DNA of 7,200 nucleotides from Rhodospirillales bacterium. GTDB lineage: Bacteria; Pseudomonadota; Alphaproteobacteria; Rhodospirillales; Casp-alpha2. Positions 1 to 6,296 of the stretch are shown one piece after another. Made by a program: the position numbers and the translations under genes. Numbering within the stretch: position 1 is the stretch's first letter; every line of letters begins with the position of its first letter. Under the pieces are notes generated by a model, which was given only the letters and a program-made list of their open reading frames with translations, was not told the DNA's origin and did no database searches. The stretch is from NCBI GenBank assembly GCA_021775275.1, contig JAJFIE010000213.1, positions 1 to 7,200 on the forward strand, read 5' to 3'.

Positions 1-14
1 CTCAGGGCGGTCAT
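1..14 (-). CDS. Start of an unidentified leftward gene (partial)
   Basis: An ATG at 14-12 on the minus strand begins a reading frame (M-T-A-L) that leaves the window after four codons. A perfect AGGAGG ribosome binding site (20-25) sits 5 nt upstream, which is the best Shine-Dalgarno in the window and the main reason to believe the gene. It lies downstream of the SDR gene on the same strand but has 146 bp of its own upstream sequence with a candidate promoter, so it is probably an independent unit. Too little protein is visible to suggest a product. Confidence 0.7.
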
Positions 15-67
15 CGCGACCTCCTTATGATCTCGCGCCTACGCATGAGCTTGCAGCAGATGGGTTT

Positions 68-96
68 TAGTAAAATTGTTGGGATGTTTTCGTCAA
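68..96 (-). promoter_or_regulatory. Candidate sigma-70-type promoter for the left-edge gene
   Basis: On the minus strand, TTGACG (96-91, five of six matches to the -35 consensus) is followed after 17 nt by TTACTA (73-68), or after 18 nt by TACTAA. The -35 is good and the -10 is poor. The position, about 55-80 nt upstream of the start codon at 14, suits the partial gene. This is sequence matching only. Confidence 0.35.
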
Positions 97-103
97 CACC
101 TAG

Positions 104-120
104 ATTGTCTGTATGACAAT
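104..120. promoter_or_regulatory. Inverted repeat ATTGTC-N5-GACAAT, possible operator
   Basis: Two perfect 6-bp arms, ATTGTC (104-109) and GACAAT (115-120), flank a 5-nt spacer. The dyad lies just upstream of the candidate -35 at 96-91 of the left-edge gene. The TTGT...ACAA spacing resembles operators of GntR/FadR-type and similar dimeric repressors, but the regulator cannot be named. No T-tract follows, so it is not an obvious terminator. Confidence 0.35.
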
Positions 121-160
121 GTGGGAAACCACCACGCAGACGTTTTACTATACCGCCGTT

Positions 161-931
161 CTAATCAGAACTGTTAGCGGGATAAACCTTGCGGAAGTCA
201 TCGGCGCGCTGCCACGAAGAACGGATCAGTCCTTCCGGGTCATCGCGGAGAGCCAGACGAACTGCCTTGGTCCGCTCATCGGCGTCGATATCGACAACGT
301 TGGCCTCGATCCCGTCCAGTGCTGCTGTAACGATGTCCCGGGGCGATACTTTCTCGGCATCCACGTACTCGACCATGCCGGTATCGATAAATCCGGCATA
401 GAGGCCATGCACCATGGTGTTCTGGGCTTGCAGTTCGTAGCGAAGGCTGTGGGTCAGCGACATGGCCGCCGCCTTGGTGGCGGAATAACTGCCGAAGGGC
501 GGAAAGGCCACCAGACTGGCTGCTGACAAAATGTTGAGGATCGCGCCACCGCCGTTCGCCGCGAGCACCGGCGCAAAGGCCAGAGCCATGCGCGCCGTGC
601 CGTAGAGATTGACCTCCATTTCACGGCGCAGGGGCTCCAGGCCGCCTGCTTCCATCACGCCCAGGGATTCCAGCACGCCTGCGTTGTTGATCAGGAGTGT
701 TGCGTCGCCTGCATGTTCGGCGGCGGTTCTGGCATCAGCATCCGAGGTAACATCGAGGCGCAAGGGTTGAACCCTGTCGCCGTGCGCTTCCAGCAATGGC
801 GTCAGGCTGCCCGGGTCCCGCGCACCGGCATAAACCCTGGCGACGCCTCGGGCAATCAGGGCATCGACAAAGCACTTGCCGAGACCCCTGTTGGCCCCGG
901 TGACGATGGCGACGGTATCTTTGATAAGCAC
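161..931 (-). CDS. Short-chain dehydrogenase/reductase (SDR) family oxidoreductase
   Basis: A 256-residue classical SDR, a cytoplasmic NAD(P)-dependent oxidoreductase of usual length for the family (about 250). Visible motifs are the dinucleotide-binding TGANRGLG (residues 11-18), D60 in the position that contacts adenine, NNAG (82-85), the catalytic serine in ILNILSAAS (S136) and YSATK (Y149, K153), so the catalytic set is complete. The segment around 37-39 (GAR) has an Arg but no acidic residue after strand 2, which hints at NADP(H); this is a weak inference. The start is GTG at 931, 6 nt after the gapR stop codon. Only a weak TAGG-like site is present and it overlaps that stop, so translation is probably coupled to gapR. 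I see no convincing terminator after its TAG stop. The substrate is unknown; SDR motifs do not determine it. Confidence 0.93.
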   Translation of the reverse strand: MLIKDTVAIVTGANRGLGKCFVDALIARGVARVYAGARDPGSLTPLLEAHGDRVQPLRLDVTSDADARTAAEHAGDATLLINNAGVLESLGVMEAGGLEPLRREMEVNLYGTARMALAFAPVLAANGGGAILNILSAASLVAFPPFGSYSATKAAAMSLTHSLRYELQAQNTMVHGLYAGFIDTGMVEYVDAEKVSPRDIVTAALDGIEANVVDIDADERTKAVRLALRDDPEGLIRSSWQRADDFRKVYPANSSD

Positions 932-937
932 GGAAGC

Positions 938-1186
938 CTACATTTCCATGTCGAGTGCGCGCAGATAGACGGCCATGACTTCTTCCATTTCGCGCCGGTC
1001 GGCGACATCCAGTTTGCGGATGCGAATGATTTGGCGGATCACCTTGATGTCGAAGCCGGAGCCCTTGGCTTCGGAATAGACTTCGCGAATATCATCGGTC
1101 AGGGCCTTTTTCTCTTCTTCCAGCCGCTCGATCCTCTCGATAAAGGATTTCAAGCGATCTGCGGCGACGCCACCTACATCAGACAT
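938..1186 (-). CDS. gapR: GapR-family (DUF2312) nucleoid-associated DNA-binding protein
   Basis: An 82-residue protein matching the GapR/DUF2312 family. The highly charged helix SFIERIERLEEEKKALTDDI (14-33) is the family hallmark, followed by EAKGSGFD (39-46) and the basic IRQIIRIRK segment (50-58), with a hydrophobic C-terminal helix ending YLRAL. Family knowledge: Caulobacter GapR is a small oligomeric protein that prefers AT-rich, overtwisted DNA ahead of polymerases and replication forks and stimulates type II topoisomerases. Its length is close to that of characterised members, so it looks intact. The ATG at 1186 has a clear AGGGAG site (1199-1194) 7 nt upstream. It is preceded by a 90-bp gap after the permease gene and followed 6 nt later by the SDR gene, so it heads a two-gene unit or continues the upstream operon. 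No strong promoter is visible in the gap. Confidence 0.93.
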   Translation of the reverse strand: MSDVGGVAADRLKSFIERIERLEEEKKALTDDIREVYSEAKGSGFDIKVIRQIIRIRKLDVADRREMEEVMAVYLRALDMEM

Positions 1187-1239
1187 CCGGTAACTCCCTT
1201 TAATTTACACATCTCAGGTTGGAAAATCTCCGCCGCATA

Positions 1240-1263
1240 CGGGATTGAGTTTGGCGGGATTGA
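1240..1263. repeat. Pair of 9-bp direct repeats CGGGATTGA upstream of gapR
   Basis: CGGGATTGA occurs at 1240-1248 and 1255-1263, a centre-to-centre distance of 15 bp, in the 90-bp gap between the permease stop and the gapR start (1187-1276). On the gapR strand it reads TCAATCCCG twice. It could be a pair of regulator half-sites or chance. The rest of this gap holds only the gapR ribosome binding site. Confidence 0.4.
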
Positions 1264-1276
1264 ATATGGCCGGACA

Positions 1277-2182
1277 TTAGCCGCGCGATTTGCTCCGCGC
1301 AAGAGGCGCTTCCATGAAAAGCAATCCTCCCGCAACCAGGGCGACGCCGCCCCATTGCACCAGGCTCAGATATTCCTGAAACATGTAGGCGGCGAGCAGG
1401 ATGGTGGCGACCGGTTCCATGAAACTCAGCATAGCGACGCGGGTTACGCCGACCAGTTTGGCTGCCGAGAAAAATGTCAGATAGGCGACGGCAAAGGATA
1501 ACCCGTTGACCAGACAACTGGTCCAACCCAGAGCGGTTTCCGGCGGCTGCCAGCTATCCGTAATCAATAAAACAGCGGCCATAATGACCAACGACCACAA
1601 GGCCATGTGGAAATTGGCGCTGACGGCGCCGACAGCGACGCTGAGGCGCATGGTGACGATTACCATAGCTGCGGCGAAGACTGAGGCGAGTCCCGCCAGC
1701 GCCAGTCCAACGGGATCAAGGACACTAAAATCCACGGCAAGGGCGAAACCGAGGCCAATGAGAGCAACAATGCCGGAAAAAACAGCGACGACCGTCAGGC
1801 GCGAAATTCCCGTCATGTGATTATAAATACCGATGAGGAACGGGTTCACGAACATGATCAGGATGGTCAGGCTGACACCGATGAATTGAATGGCGGTATA
1901 GAAGGTGAACAACATGGCGGTGGAAAGTGCGCCTGTGCACAGTGCCAGCCGGGTCAAGGCCAGTGGCAGGCGAAAACGCCCACGGGTCACGGCAATGCAC
2001 AGACCAAGGGTCAGGGTGGCGATCACGGCGCGAACACTGATCACTGTCATCGGATTAGCGCCCTCCTGATAGGCGAGTTTGGGCGTGTTGGTCATAACCG
2101 CGACGGCAGTGGCGACCAGGACCATCATCGCAATGGCGATCAGGGTCGCGTGCTTATCGGAAACATCGGGGGATGGCGTCAT
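1277..2182 (-). CDS. EamA-type drug/metabolite transporter (DMT) permease
   Basis: A 301-residue inner-membrane protein with about ten hydrophobic segments (roughly 11-31, 44-64, 76-96, 99-120, 129-149, 156-176, 188-208, 219-239, 248-268, 272-292), the two-times-five helix layout of the DMT superfamily. The C-terminal half has the typical EamA ending, with SFMEPVATILLAAYMFQE at 253-270 followed by a glycine-rich last helix. The tail RSKSRG is basic, as expected for a cytoplasmic end. Members commonly export amino acids, metabolites or drugs, but sequence does not define the cargo. The ATG at 2182 lies 8 nt after the stop of the carboxylate-amine ligase and has no recognisable Shine-Dalgarno, so translation is probably coupled to that gene. 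The coupling suggests that the permease moves a substrate or product of the ligase or amidohydrolase; that link is inference. Confidence 0.9.
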   Translation of the reverse strand: MTPSPDVSDKHATLIAIAMMVLVATAVAVMTNTPKLAYQEGANPMTVISVRAVIATLTLGLCIAVTRGRFRLPLALTRLALCTGALSTAMLFTFYTAIQFIGVSLTILIMFVNPFLIGIYNHMTGISRLTVVAVFSGIVALIGLGFALAVDFSVLDPVGLALAGLASVFAAAMVIVTMRLSVAVGAVSANFHMALWSLVIMAAVLLITDSWQPPETALGWTSCLVNGLSFAVAYLTFFSAAKLVGVTRVAMLSFMEPVATILLAAYMFQEYLSLVQWGGVALVAGGLLFMEAPLARSKSRG

Positions 2183-2190
2183 GAAGACGT

Positions 2191-3327
2191 TTACACCGTC
2201 CGGGTGACGCTGATCAGGTTATCGACCACCATTTGCATGGCAGTGTCATGATCGTTGCCTTCGGTGCAGGCCTGTTCGTAGGTCTTGCGTTGCTGATGGG
2301 CGCTGGTGCCGCGATCCATGATGGTGCGGAGGTGCGCCAATTCCGCTTCGCACCCCGCCTCGGCCGCATCCTCTTTGGTCAATTCGATCAGCTCATCGGT
2401 CAATTCCGGCATAGCCACCAGTCCGCCCAGGCCGAAGTCAATGAGCGGTTCATCTATGCCGTAGCGCTGCGCCCGCCAGCGGTTTTCGGCGATCAGCATG
2501 TTGGAATACTTACGCCAGCGCTGGTTGCCGCCTTTCAGGCGGGTCAGCATGCGCAAAATACACATGTACAGCGCCGCGATGGCGACGGCGTCATCCAGGT
2601 TCGTGCAGACATCACAAATGCGCATCTCCAGTGTCGGGAACTTGTTGGAAGGCCGGATGTCCCACCAGATTTTGGTGGCGTCTTCGATGATTCCGGCGTT
2701 CACCAGCATGTCCACATGGCGCTGGTATTCCACGTAGGAATCGAACTGTTCGGGCAGGCCTGTGCGGGGCAGTTCGTTAAAGATGCTCAGACGGTAACAC
2801 GCCATGCCGGTATCTTCGCCACGCCAGTAAGGCGATGACGTGGAAAGCGCGAGCAGGTGCGGCAGGAAGTAGGAAACCTGCCCCAGCAGGTCCATACGCA
2901 TCTCGTCGTCCTCACCCACGCCCACATGCACGTGCATGCCACAGATCAACAGGCGTCGTGACACGCCTTGCAAATCCTGGGCGATGGTATTGTAGCGGTC
3001 GGCGTTCGTGTGGCTGTGTTCTTCCCATTTGGACAGGGGATGTGTCGCCGCCGCGACGGGGGCCAGATTGTAGTCCCCTGCGATGCCGGCGACCGTGGCG
3101 CGCAAATACGCCAGACTGTCACGGGCTTCCGCAGGCGTCGCACAGACCGGGGTGCCGGTCTCGATCTGTGACGCCATAAACTCATGCTGGACCATGTCGC
3201 CCAGTTCCGCCTTGCAGCGCTCAAACAGCTCTTCCGGCGGTTGGGCGGCCAGTTGCCGCGTATCGCGGTCAACCAGCAGGTACTCTTCTTCGATTCCAAT
3301 GGTAAAGGGAGGGGCCGTGCGCGCCAT
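2191..3327 (-). CDS. YbdK/GCS2-type carboxylate-amine ligase
   Basis: A 378-residue protein of the glutamate-cysteine ligase type 2 family (GCS2, YbdK-like), of about the usual length. Motifs seen are FTIGIEEEYLLVD at 8-20, whose acidic cluster binds metal-ATP in the family; GMHVHVGV at 130-137; and WWDIRPSNKFPTLEMRICD at 221-239, the substrate/ATP region with the R-x(5)-PTLE-x-R pattern. These enzymes use ATP to join a carboxylate to an amine; E. coli YbdK has weak gamma-glutamylcysteine ligase activity, and most members have unknown substrates. I therefore do not call it gshA. The ATG at 3327 has GGAAGG 4 nt upstream, and the gene begins 11 nt after the amidohydrolase stop and ends 8 nt before the permease. 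All key motifs are present, so it is probably active. It is cytoplasmic, with no signal peptide. Confidence 0.92.
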   Translation of the reverse strand: MARTAPPFTIGIEEEYLLVDRDTRQLAAQPPEELFERCKAELGDMVQHEFMASQIETGTPVCATPAEARDSLAYLRATVAGIAGDYNLAPVAAATHPLSKWEEHSHTNADRYNTIAQDLQGVSRRLLICGMHVHVGVGEDDEMRMDLLGQVSYFLPHLLALSTSSPYWRGEDTGMACYRLSIFNELPRTGLPEQFDSYVEYQRHVDMLVNAGIIEDATKIWWDIRPSNKFPTLEMRICDVCTNLDDAVAIAALYMCILRMLTRLKGGNQRWRKYSNMLIAENRWRAQRYGIDEPLIDFGLGGLVAMPELTDELIELTKEDAAEAGCEAELAHLRTIMDRGTSAHQQRKTYEQACTEGNDHDTAMQMVVDNLISVTRTV

Positions 3328-3338
3328 GGGACCTTCCG

Positions 3339-4151
3339 TCAGAACCGCTGAACACGGTGGATGTCGTCGCGCCTCATGATGCTGCGCAGGCCGTCGGCCA
3401 GAATGTTGGCCCAGCGTTCCTGTCCGGCCTCGTCGGTGATCTGGTCCTGGCGGATTTCAATAACGCCATTGGCGAGACCGGGCGATGTGCCGTGGACATC
3501 AATGGAATAGGCGGCTTCCAGCCCCGAATAGGGCTGGTTGTCGCCGATGTGCAGGCCCTGGTCGCGCAGCGTCTCCATCATGACATGCGCCAGGCGCGGG
3601 TCGCGGTTATACAGCACGCCCGCATCCCATGGACGGTGCTCATCACCGAAGGTCGACGTGAAACTGTGCACAGAAAACAGCACAGGAGGGCATCCCTCGA
3701 CGCGCCAGCGATGGCCAATAACATTGGAGACAGCCTGATGGTAGGGCCAGAACAAGGTATCCACGCGCTTCAGCGCCTGTTGCTCCCGGATGTTGACATT
3801 GGCCGGAATGGTGGTGCCGTCACTGATCTCGGCGATGGATTCCGGATGGCCCAGCGGCCGGTTGCAATCAATCACCAGACGCGAATAATTATGCAGCAAC
3901 GCCGGGGCGTCCAGCAGCTCCGACAGTCGCCGGGTTACTGCCGCAGCGCCGATATCATAGGCGATATGCCGGTCCATGTGTTCAACGTCAACGCCCAGAC
4001 CATCCAGCATGGCGGGGACCGCCCGTCCCGCGTGATCGCAGATCAGCACCAGATGCGCGGCGCCATCTTCGTTCAGATGCTCAAACACCGGCAGGTCGTC
4101 GGGACCCAACAGGCTGGTGACGTCATCCAGGTTTTTCGTGTCCATTTCCAT
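3339..4151 (-). CDS. N-formylglutamate amidohydrolase-family protein
   Basis: A 270-residue member of the N-formylglutamate amidohydrolase family, a metal-dependent amidase fold. Family signatures in order are CDHAGR (38-43), D-R-H (60-62) followed by YDIGA, YSRLVIDCNRP (89-99), VHSFTS (161-166), RPW (173-175), NQPYSG (205-210), H220 and EIRQDQI (232-238). The conserved His and Asp residues expected for metal binding are present. HutG in histidine degradation belongs to this family, but no hut genes are nearby, so the true substrate may be another N-acyl or amide-bonded amino acid. Two starts are possible, M1 (4151) and M3 (4145). Neither has a Shine-Dalgarno, and a TATAGT lies only 6 nt before M1, raising the possibility of a leaderless transcript. 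It is first in the leftward operon, 11 nt before the carboxylate-amine ligase. Confidence 0.92.
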   Translation of the reverse strand: MEMDTKNLDDVTSLLGPDDLPVFEHLNEDGAAHLVLICDHAGRAVPAMLDGLGVDVEHMDRHIAYDIGAAAVTRRLSELLDAPALLHNYSRLVIDCNRPLGHPESIAEISDGTTIPANVNIREQQALKRVDTLFWPYHQAVSNVIGHRWRVEGCPPVLFSVHSFTSTFGDEHRPWDAGVLYNRDPRLAHVMMETLRDQGLHIGDNQPYSGLEAAYSIDVHGTSPGLANGVIEIRQDQITDEAGQERWANILADGLRSIMRRDDIHRVQRF

Positions 4152-4157
4152 GGTCGT

Positions 4158-4163
4158 ACTATA
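4158..4163 (-). promoter_or_regulatory. Possible -10 element (TATAGT) of the amidohydrolase operon
   Basis: TATAGT on the minus strand matches five of six bases of the -10 consensus, and the ATG follows after 6 nt, so initiation would fall at or next to the start codon. No good -35 is found at 16-18 nt spacing. The surrounding divergent gap (4152-4260) holds little else beyond the ribosome binding site of the rightward permease. Confidence 0.3.
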
Positions 4164-4260
4164 GCGCGCCGGTCAGGGAAATCGAGCGCAATGGACAGGT
4201 CTTTTATTTCGTGCGAGTCCGTAGTCTAGTGGAGGCCAACCATACAGTTCAGGGGGCGGC

Positions 4261-5211
4261 GTGACACAACCGGATGCGGCGATATCACAGACTGATGCGA
4301 CGGCGGGCGGGACTGAATCAAAGCGCGCCTTCGCCATGGCGATCATGGTGCTCGGCTCGGTGATTATCAGCTTTGGCGGGTTGGTGCTCCGCAACATCGA
4401 ACAAGCCGACGTCTGGCAACTGGTCCTCTACAGGGCAGTATCATTGATGGGCGCGGTCATGGTTATTCTGGTGATCCAGTACCGGGGGCAAACCATCAGC
4501 AAAATCCGGCAGATTGGCAGGCCGGGGCTGTTGGCGGGTAGCTGTCTGGCCATCGCCAGTATTACGTTCCTGCATTCCATTACCACCACGACGGTCGCCA
4601 ATACCCTTTTCATGCTCAGCGCCATTCCATTTTTTACCGCTATCATGGCGCGGTTTTTTCTGGGTGAAAGACTGCGGCGTGAAACCATGATGACCATGCT
4701 GGTCGCCGGATGCGGGGTTGCTGTCATGCTCGGCGACGGTGTTGGCGGCGGTTCGCTGTTCGGTAACGCCATGGCTTTGATAACGGCGCTGTCGTTCGCC
4801 GGGTACGCGGTGTTTGTGCGTTACAACAGGGCCGTGGACATGCTGCCGACCCTGCTGGTTTCCACCGTGATTCTCATTGTTATCGGCCTGGTCATGCGGT
4901 TCGATGATCTGGCTATTCCATTCAGTGATATGGTGTTGTGTTTTGTTCTTGGCGCGGGCATGTCGGGCATAACCAATTGGCTTTTTATCATCGCATCGCG
5001 GCATCTTGTGGCGGCGGAAGTGACATTGTTCATGTTACTGGAATTTTCTCTGGGGCCGATCTGGGTCTGGTTGTTCGTGGACGAGATTCCCACCCGACTG
5101 ACGGTACTGGGTGGCCTGCTGGTGATGAGCGCGGTAACCGTGCGGGCGGCCATCCAGCTCCATCAGGCGCGACGCACAAAACGCCGACCCGTGCCCATCG
5201 GCGCACCGTAA
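4261..5211 (+). CDS. EamA-type drug/metabolite transporter permease (second, distinct copy)
   Basis: A 316-residue inner-membrane protein of the DMT superfamily. A polar 22-residue N-terminus leads into about ten hydrophobic segments (near 24-43, 54-72, 90-105, 111-133, 144-159, 167-187, 196-212, 223-245, 251-272, 280-298) and a basic tail rich in Arg and Lys. FFLGERLRRETM (132-143) resembles the EamA-domain lysine/glutamate loop, and the C-terminal half ends with the usual glycine-containing helix. It is not a recent duplicate of the permease at 1277-2182; the two share only fold-level features. The chosen start is GTG at 4261 with AGGGGG (4251-4256) 4 nt upstream; the next ATG codons (M26, M29) fall inside the first helix. 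It is divergent from the amidohydrolase operon and convergent with lysR, with no base between the two stops. The cargo is unknown. Confidence 0.9.
   Translation: MTQPDAAISQTDATAGGTESKRAFAMAIMVLGSVIISFGGLVLRNIEQADVWQLVLYRAVSLMGAVMVILVIQYRGQTISKIRQIGRPGLLAGSCLAIASITFLHSITTTTVANTLFMLSAIPFFTAIMARFFLGERLRRETMMTMLVAGCGVAVMLGDGVGGGSLFGNAMALITALSFAGYAVFVRYNRAVDMLPTLLVSTVILIVIGLVMRFDDLAIPFSDMVLCFVLGAGMSGITNWLFIIASRHLVAAEVTLFMLLEFSLGPIWVWLFVDEIPTRLTVLGGLLVMSAVTVRAAIQLHQARRTKRRPVPIGAP
5178..5203 (-). terminator. Candidate intrinsic terminator of lysR, inside the permease gene
   Basis: Read on the minus strand, CGCCGA (5203-5198) and TCGGCG (5187-5182) form a 6-bp GC-rich stem with a 10-nt loop, extendable by one G-U pair, followed directly by TTTT (5181-5178). 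It begins 8 nt past the lysR TGA stop. On the plus strand no T-tract follows, so it should act mainly on the lysR transcript. The T-tract is short, so efficiency is uncertain. Confidence 0.45.
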
Positions 5212-6153
5212 TCATGCGATATTCGTGGTCCCCGCGACCGCTGCCGCGAAATGGTTTTTGCACACCGTTGCAAAAGCCTGGGCGAAGCGGGTCGGGCGGG
5301 TGCCCGCCATGCGAGCCAGCACAACGCGTCCCTGCGGCACATCATCGGCCACCGGGATAGCGACGATGCGTTTGCCATCATAGGTCAGATCACCCGCTGG
5401 TCGTGTCACCAATACTGAATAACCAAACCCGTTGCCCACCAGCGACCGCACGGTTTCGAAGGACGGTGAGCGATAGCGGATGTCGGGCTCGAAGCCCAGA
5501 TGAATGAATAATGTTGTGAAGTAATGGGACGACGGCAGCATATCGAGCAACACCATGGGCTCGTCAATCAGGTCAGCCAGACTGAGCGTCCCCCTGTCCG
5601 CCAATGGATGATCCGCCGCCAACAGGGCATAGGGCGGGAAATCCGCCAATACTTCGGTATCCAGCCCGTCCGGCAGGTTCACGTCATACAGCACCGCCAA
5701 CTCAAACTGACCGGATTGCAGTCCGTCGATCAAATCGGTCTGCATGCTTTCGTTGAGGCGGATACGGGCTTCCGGGTAAGCCATCTCGAAGCTCCGGATC
5801 AGGCCCGGCATATAGAACGACGCAATGGTCAGGAAACAGCCCACGCCGAAGTCGCCCGAGACTTCTTCCCCCAATCGTTCGGCGCTGCTCCTCACATCGC
5901 CCGCGTGGGCCAGCAGGGCGCGCATCTCCACCATCATACGCTGGCCCGCCGGAGTCAGCGATACGCCCTGTGCATGGTGGCGGATGAACAACTGGATGCC
6001 CAGCAGGCCCTCCAGCTTGGCGACCGCACTGGAAACACTGGGCTGCGAGATGTTCAGCGCGTGGGCTGCTTCGGCGATAGAGCCGTGATCGGCGGCGGCG
6101 ACAAAGTAGGTGGCTTGACGCAGTGTATATTGGATGGAAGTATGTTGAATCAA
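5212..6153 (-). CDS. LysR-family transcriptional regulator
   Basis: A 313-residue LysR-type regulator, of normal length. The N-terminal winged helix-turn-helix spans about residues 9-68, with AAHALNISQPSVSSAVAKLE at 29-48 as the recognition helix region and F-x-R-x(5)-G-V-x-LTPAG ending at residue 70. A linker helix (about 70-95) leads to the periplasmic-binding-protein-like effector domain (about 100-300). The start is TTG at 6153; the codon before it is an in-frame TAA, and the next Met is residue 73, inside the domain, so TTG (or the following ATT) must be used. A weak GGAT precedes it. Transcription diverges from the HpaB-like gene across 154 bp that contain a LysR-type box, so it probably controls that gene and itself. 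The inducer is unknown; a substrate or product of the neighbouring enzyme is the natural guess. Confidence 0.95.
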   Translation of the reverse strand: MIQHTSIQYTLRQATYFVAAADHGSIAEAAHALNISQPSVSSAVAKLEGLLGIQLFIRHHAQGVSLTPAGQRMMVEMRALLAHAGDVRSSAERLGEEVSGDFGVGCFLTIASFYMPGLIRSFEMAYPEARIRLNESMQTDLIDGLQSGQFELAVLYDVNLPDGLDTEVLADFPPYALLAADHPLADRGTLSLADLIDEPMVLLDMLPSSHYFTTLFIHLGFEPDIRYRSPSFETVRSLVGNGFGYSVLVTRPAGDLTYDGKRIVAIPVADDVPQGRVVLARMAGTRPTRFAQAFATVCKNHFAAAVAGTTNIA

Positions 6154-6161
6154 TTAAATCT

Positions 6162-6176
6162 ATCCAATTAAAAGAT
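6162..6176. promoter_or_regulatory. LysR-type binding box, ATC-N9-GAT
   Basis: ATC (6162-6164), nine bases, GAT (6174-6176) gives the exact T-N11-A core of LysR-type recognition sites and the same ATC-N9-GAT form known for NodD-class boxes. It lies between lysR and the divergent enzyme gene, downstream of the predicted lysR start of transcription and next to its ribosome binding site, a position suited to autorepression. The match is exact but short, so chance occurrence in AT-rich DNA must be allowed for. Confidence 0.5.
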
Positions 6177-6194
6177 AAATAATATTTTATCTTT
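6171..6194. repeat. Inverted repeat with 9-bp arms over the lysR -10 region
   Basis: AAAGATAAA (6171-6179) and its exact complement TTTATCTTT (6186-6194) flank a 6-nt spacer. The dyad shares GAT with the LysR box and its right arm overlaps the predicted lysR -10 (6197-6192). It may be an operator. Being AT-only in effect, it would be a poor terminator. Confidence 0.55.
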
Positions 6195-6220
6195 ATAAGC
6201 GTTTTCGCCACAATTCCCAA
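6192..6220 (-). promoter_or_regulatory. Predicted lysR promoter
   Basis: On the minus strand, TTGGGA (6220-6215, four of six -35 matches) is followed after exactly 17 nt by TATAAA (6197-6192, five of six -10 matches). Initiation near 6185 would give a leader of about 30 nt before the TTG start. This is the most complete promoter match in the window. For the opposite direction, a TATAAG at 6194-6199 is a possible -10 without a good -35, as expected for an activator-dependent promoter. Confidence 0.5.
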
Positions 6221-6248
6221 CATCGAAATTACGGGTTACTCACATGTG

Positions 6249-6283
6249 CCCGTATTTCCCGTATTTTCATTTTCCCGTATTTT
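6249..6283 (+). repeat. Three copies of CCCGTATTT in the leader of the HpaB-like gene
   Basis: CCCGTATTT occurs at 6249-6257, 6258-6266 and 6274-6282. The first two are in exact tandem and the third begins 16 bp after the second; copies two and three extend to CCCGTATTTT. They lie 25-59 nt upstream of the start codon, preceded by the palindrome CACATGTG (6241-6248). The strand bias, pyrimidines on the coding strand, is strong. Their function is unknown: they may be repeated protein sites, an mRNA leader element, or the product of slippage. Confidence 0.6.
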
Positions 6284-6296
6284 CCCCGGGGGCTCT

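Noticed and set aside
121..132. GTGG-GAAA-CCAC hairpin as a terminator for the SDR operon
   Set aside because: The stem is only 4 bp and no T-tract follows on either strand.
1226..1260. GGCGG/CCGCC pairing as a terminator between the permease and gapR
   Set aside because: The 5-bp arms are separated by a loop of nearly 20 nt and are not followed by a proper T-tract, so read-through into gapR is as likely.
713..1501. A 262-codon open frame on the plus strand
   Set aside because: It runs antisense across the SDR, gapR and permease genes, all of which have clear family motifs, and its translation shows none. It is a by-product of codon bias.
2191..3327. Naming the ligase gshA and assigning glutathione synthesis
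   Set aside because: GCS2/YbdK-type proteins have mostly unknown substrates, and no glutathione synthetase gene is nearby.
3357..4229. A 290-codon open frame on the plus strand opposite the amidohydrolase
   Set aside because: The minus-strand protein carries all family signatures across the same bases; the plus-strand product resembles nothing I recognise.
5524..6171. A 215-codon plus-strand frame opposite lysR
   Set aside because: It is antisense to a complete LysR protein, rich in Gln, His and Arg without domain features, and has no ribosome binding site.
6249..6283. The repeated leader sequence as a CRISPR array
   Set aside because: The units are 9 bp, two of them without a spacer, far from CRISPR repeat and spacer lengths.
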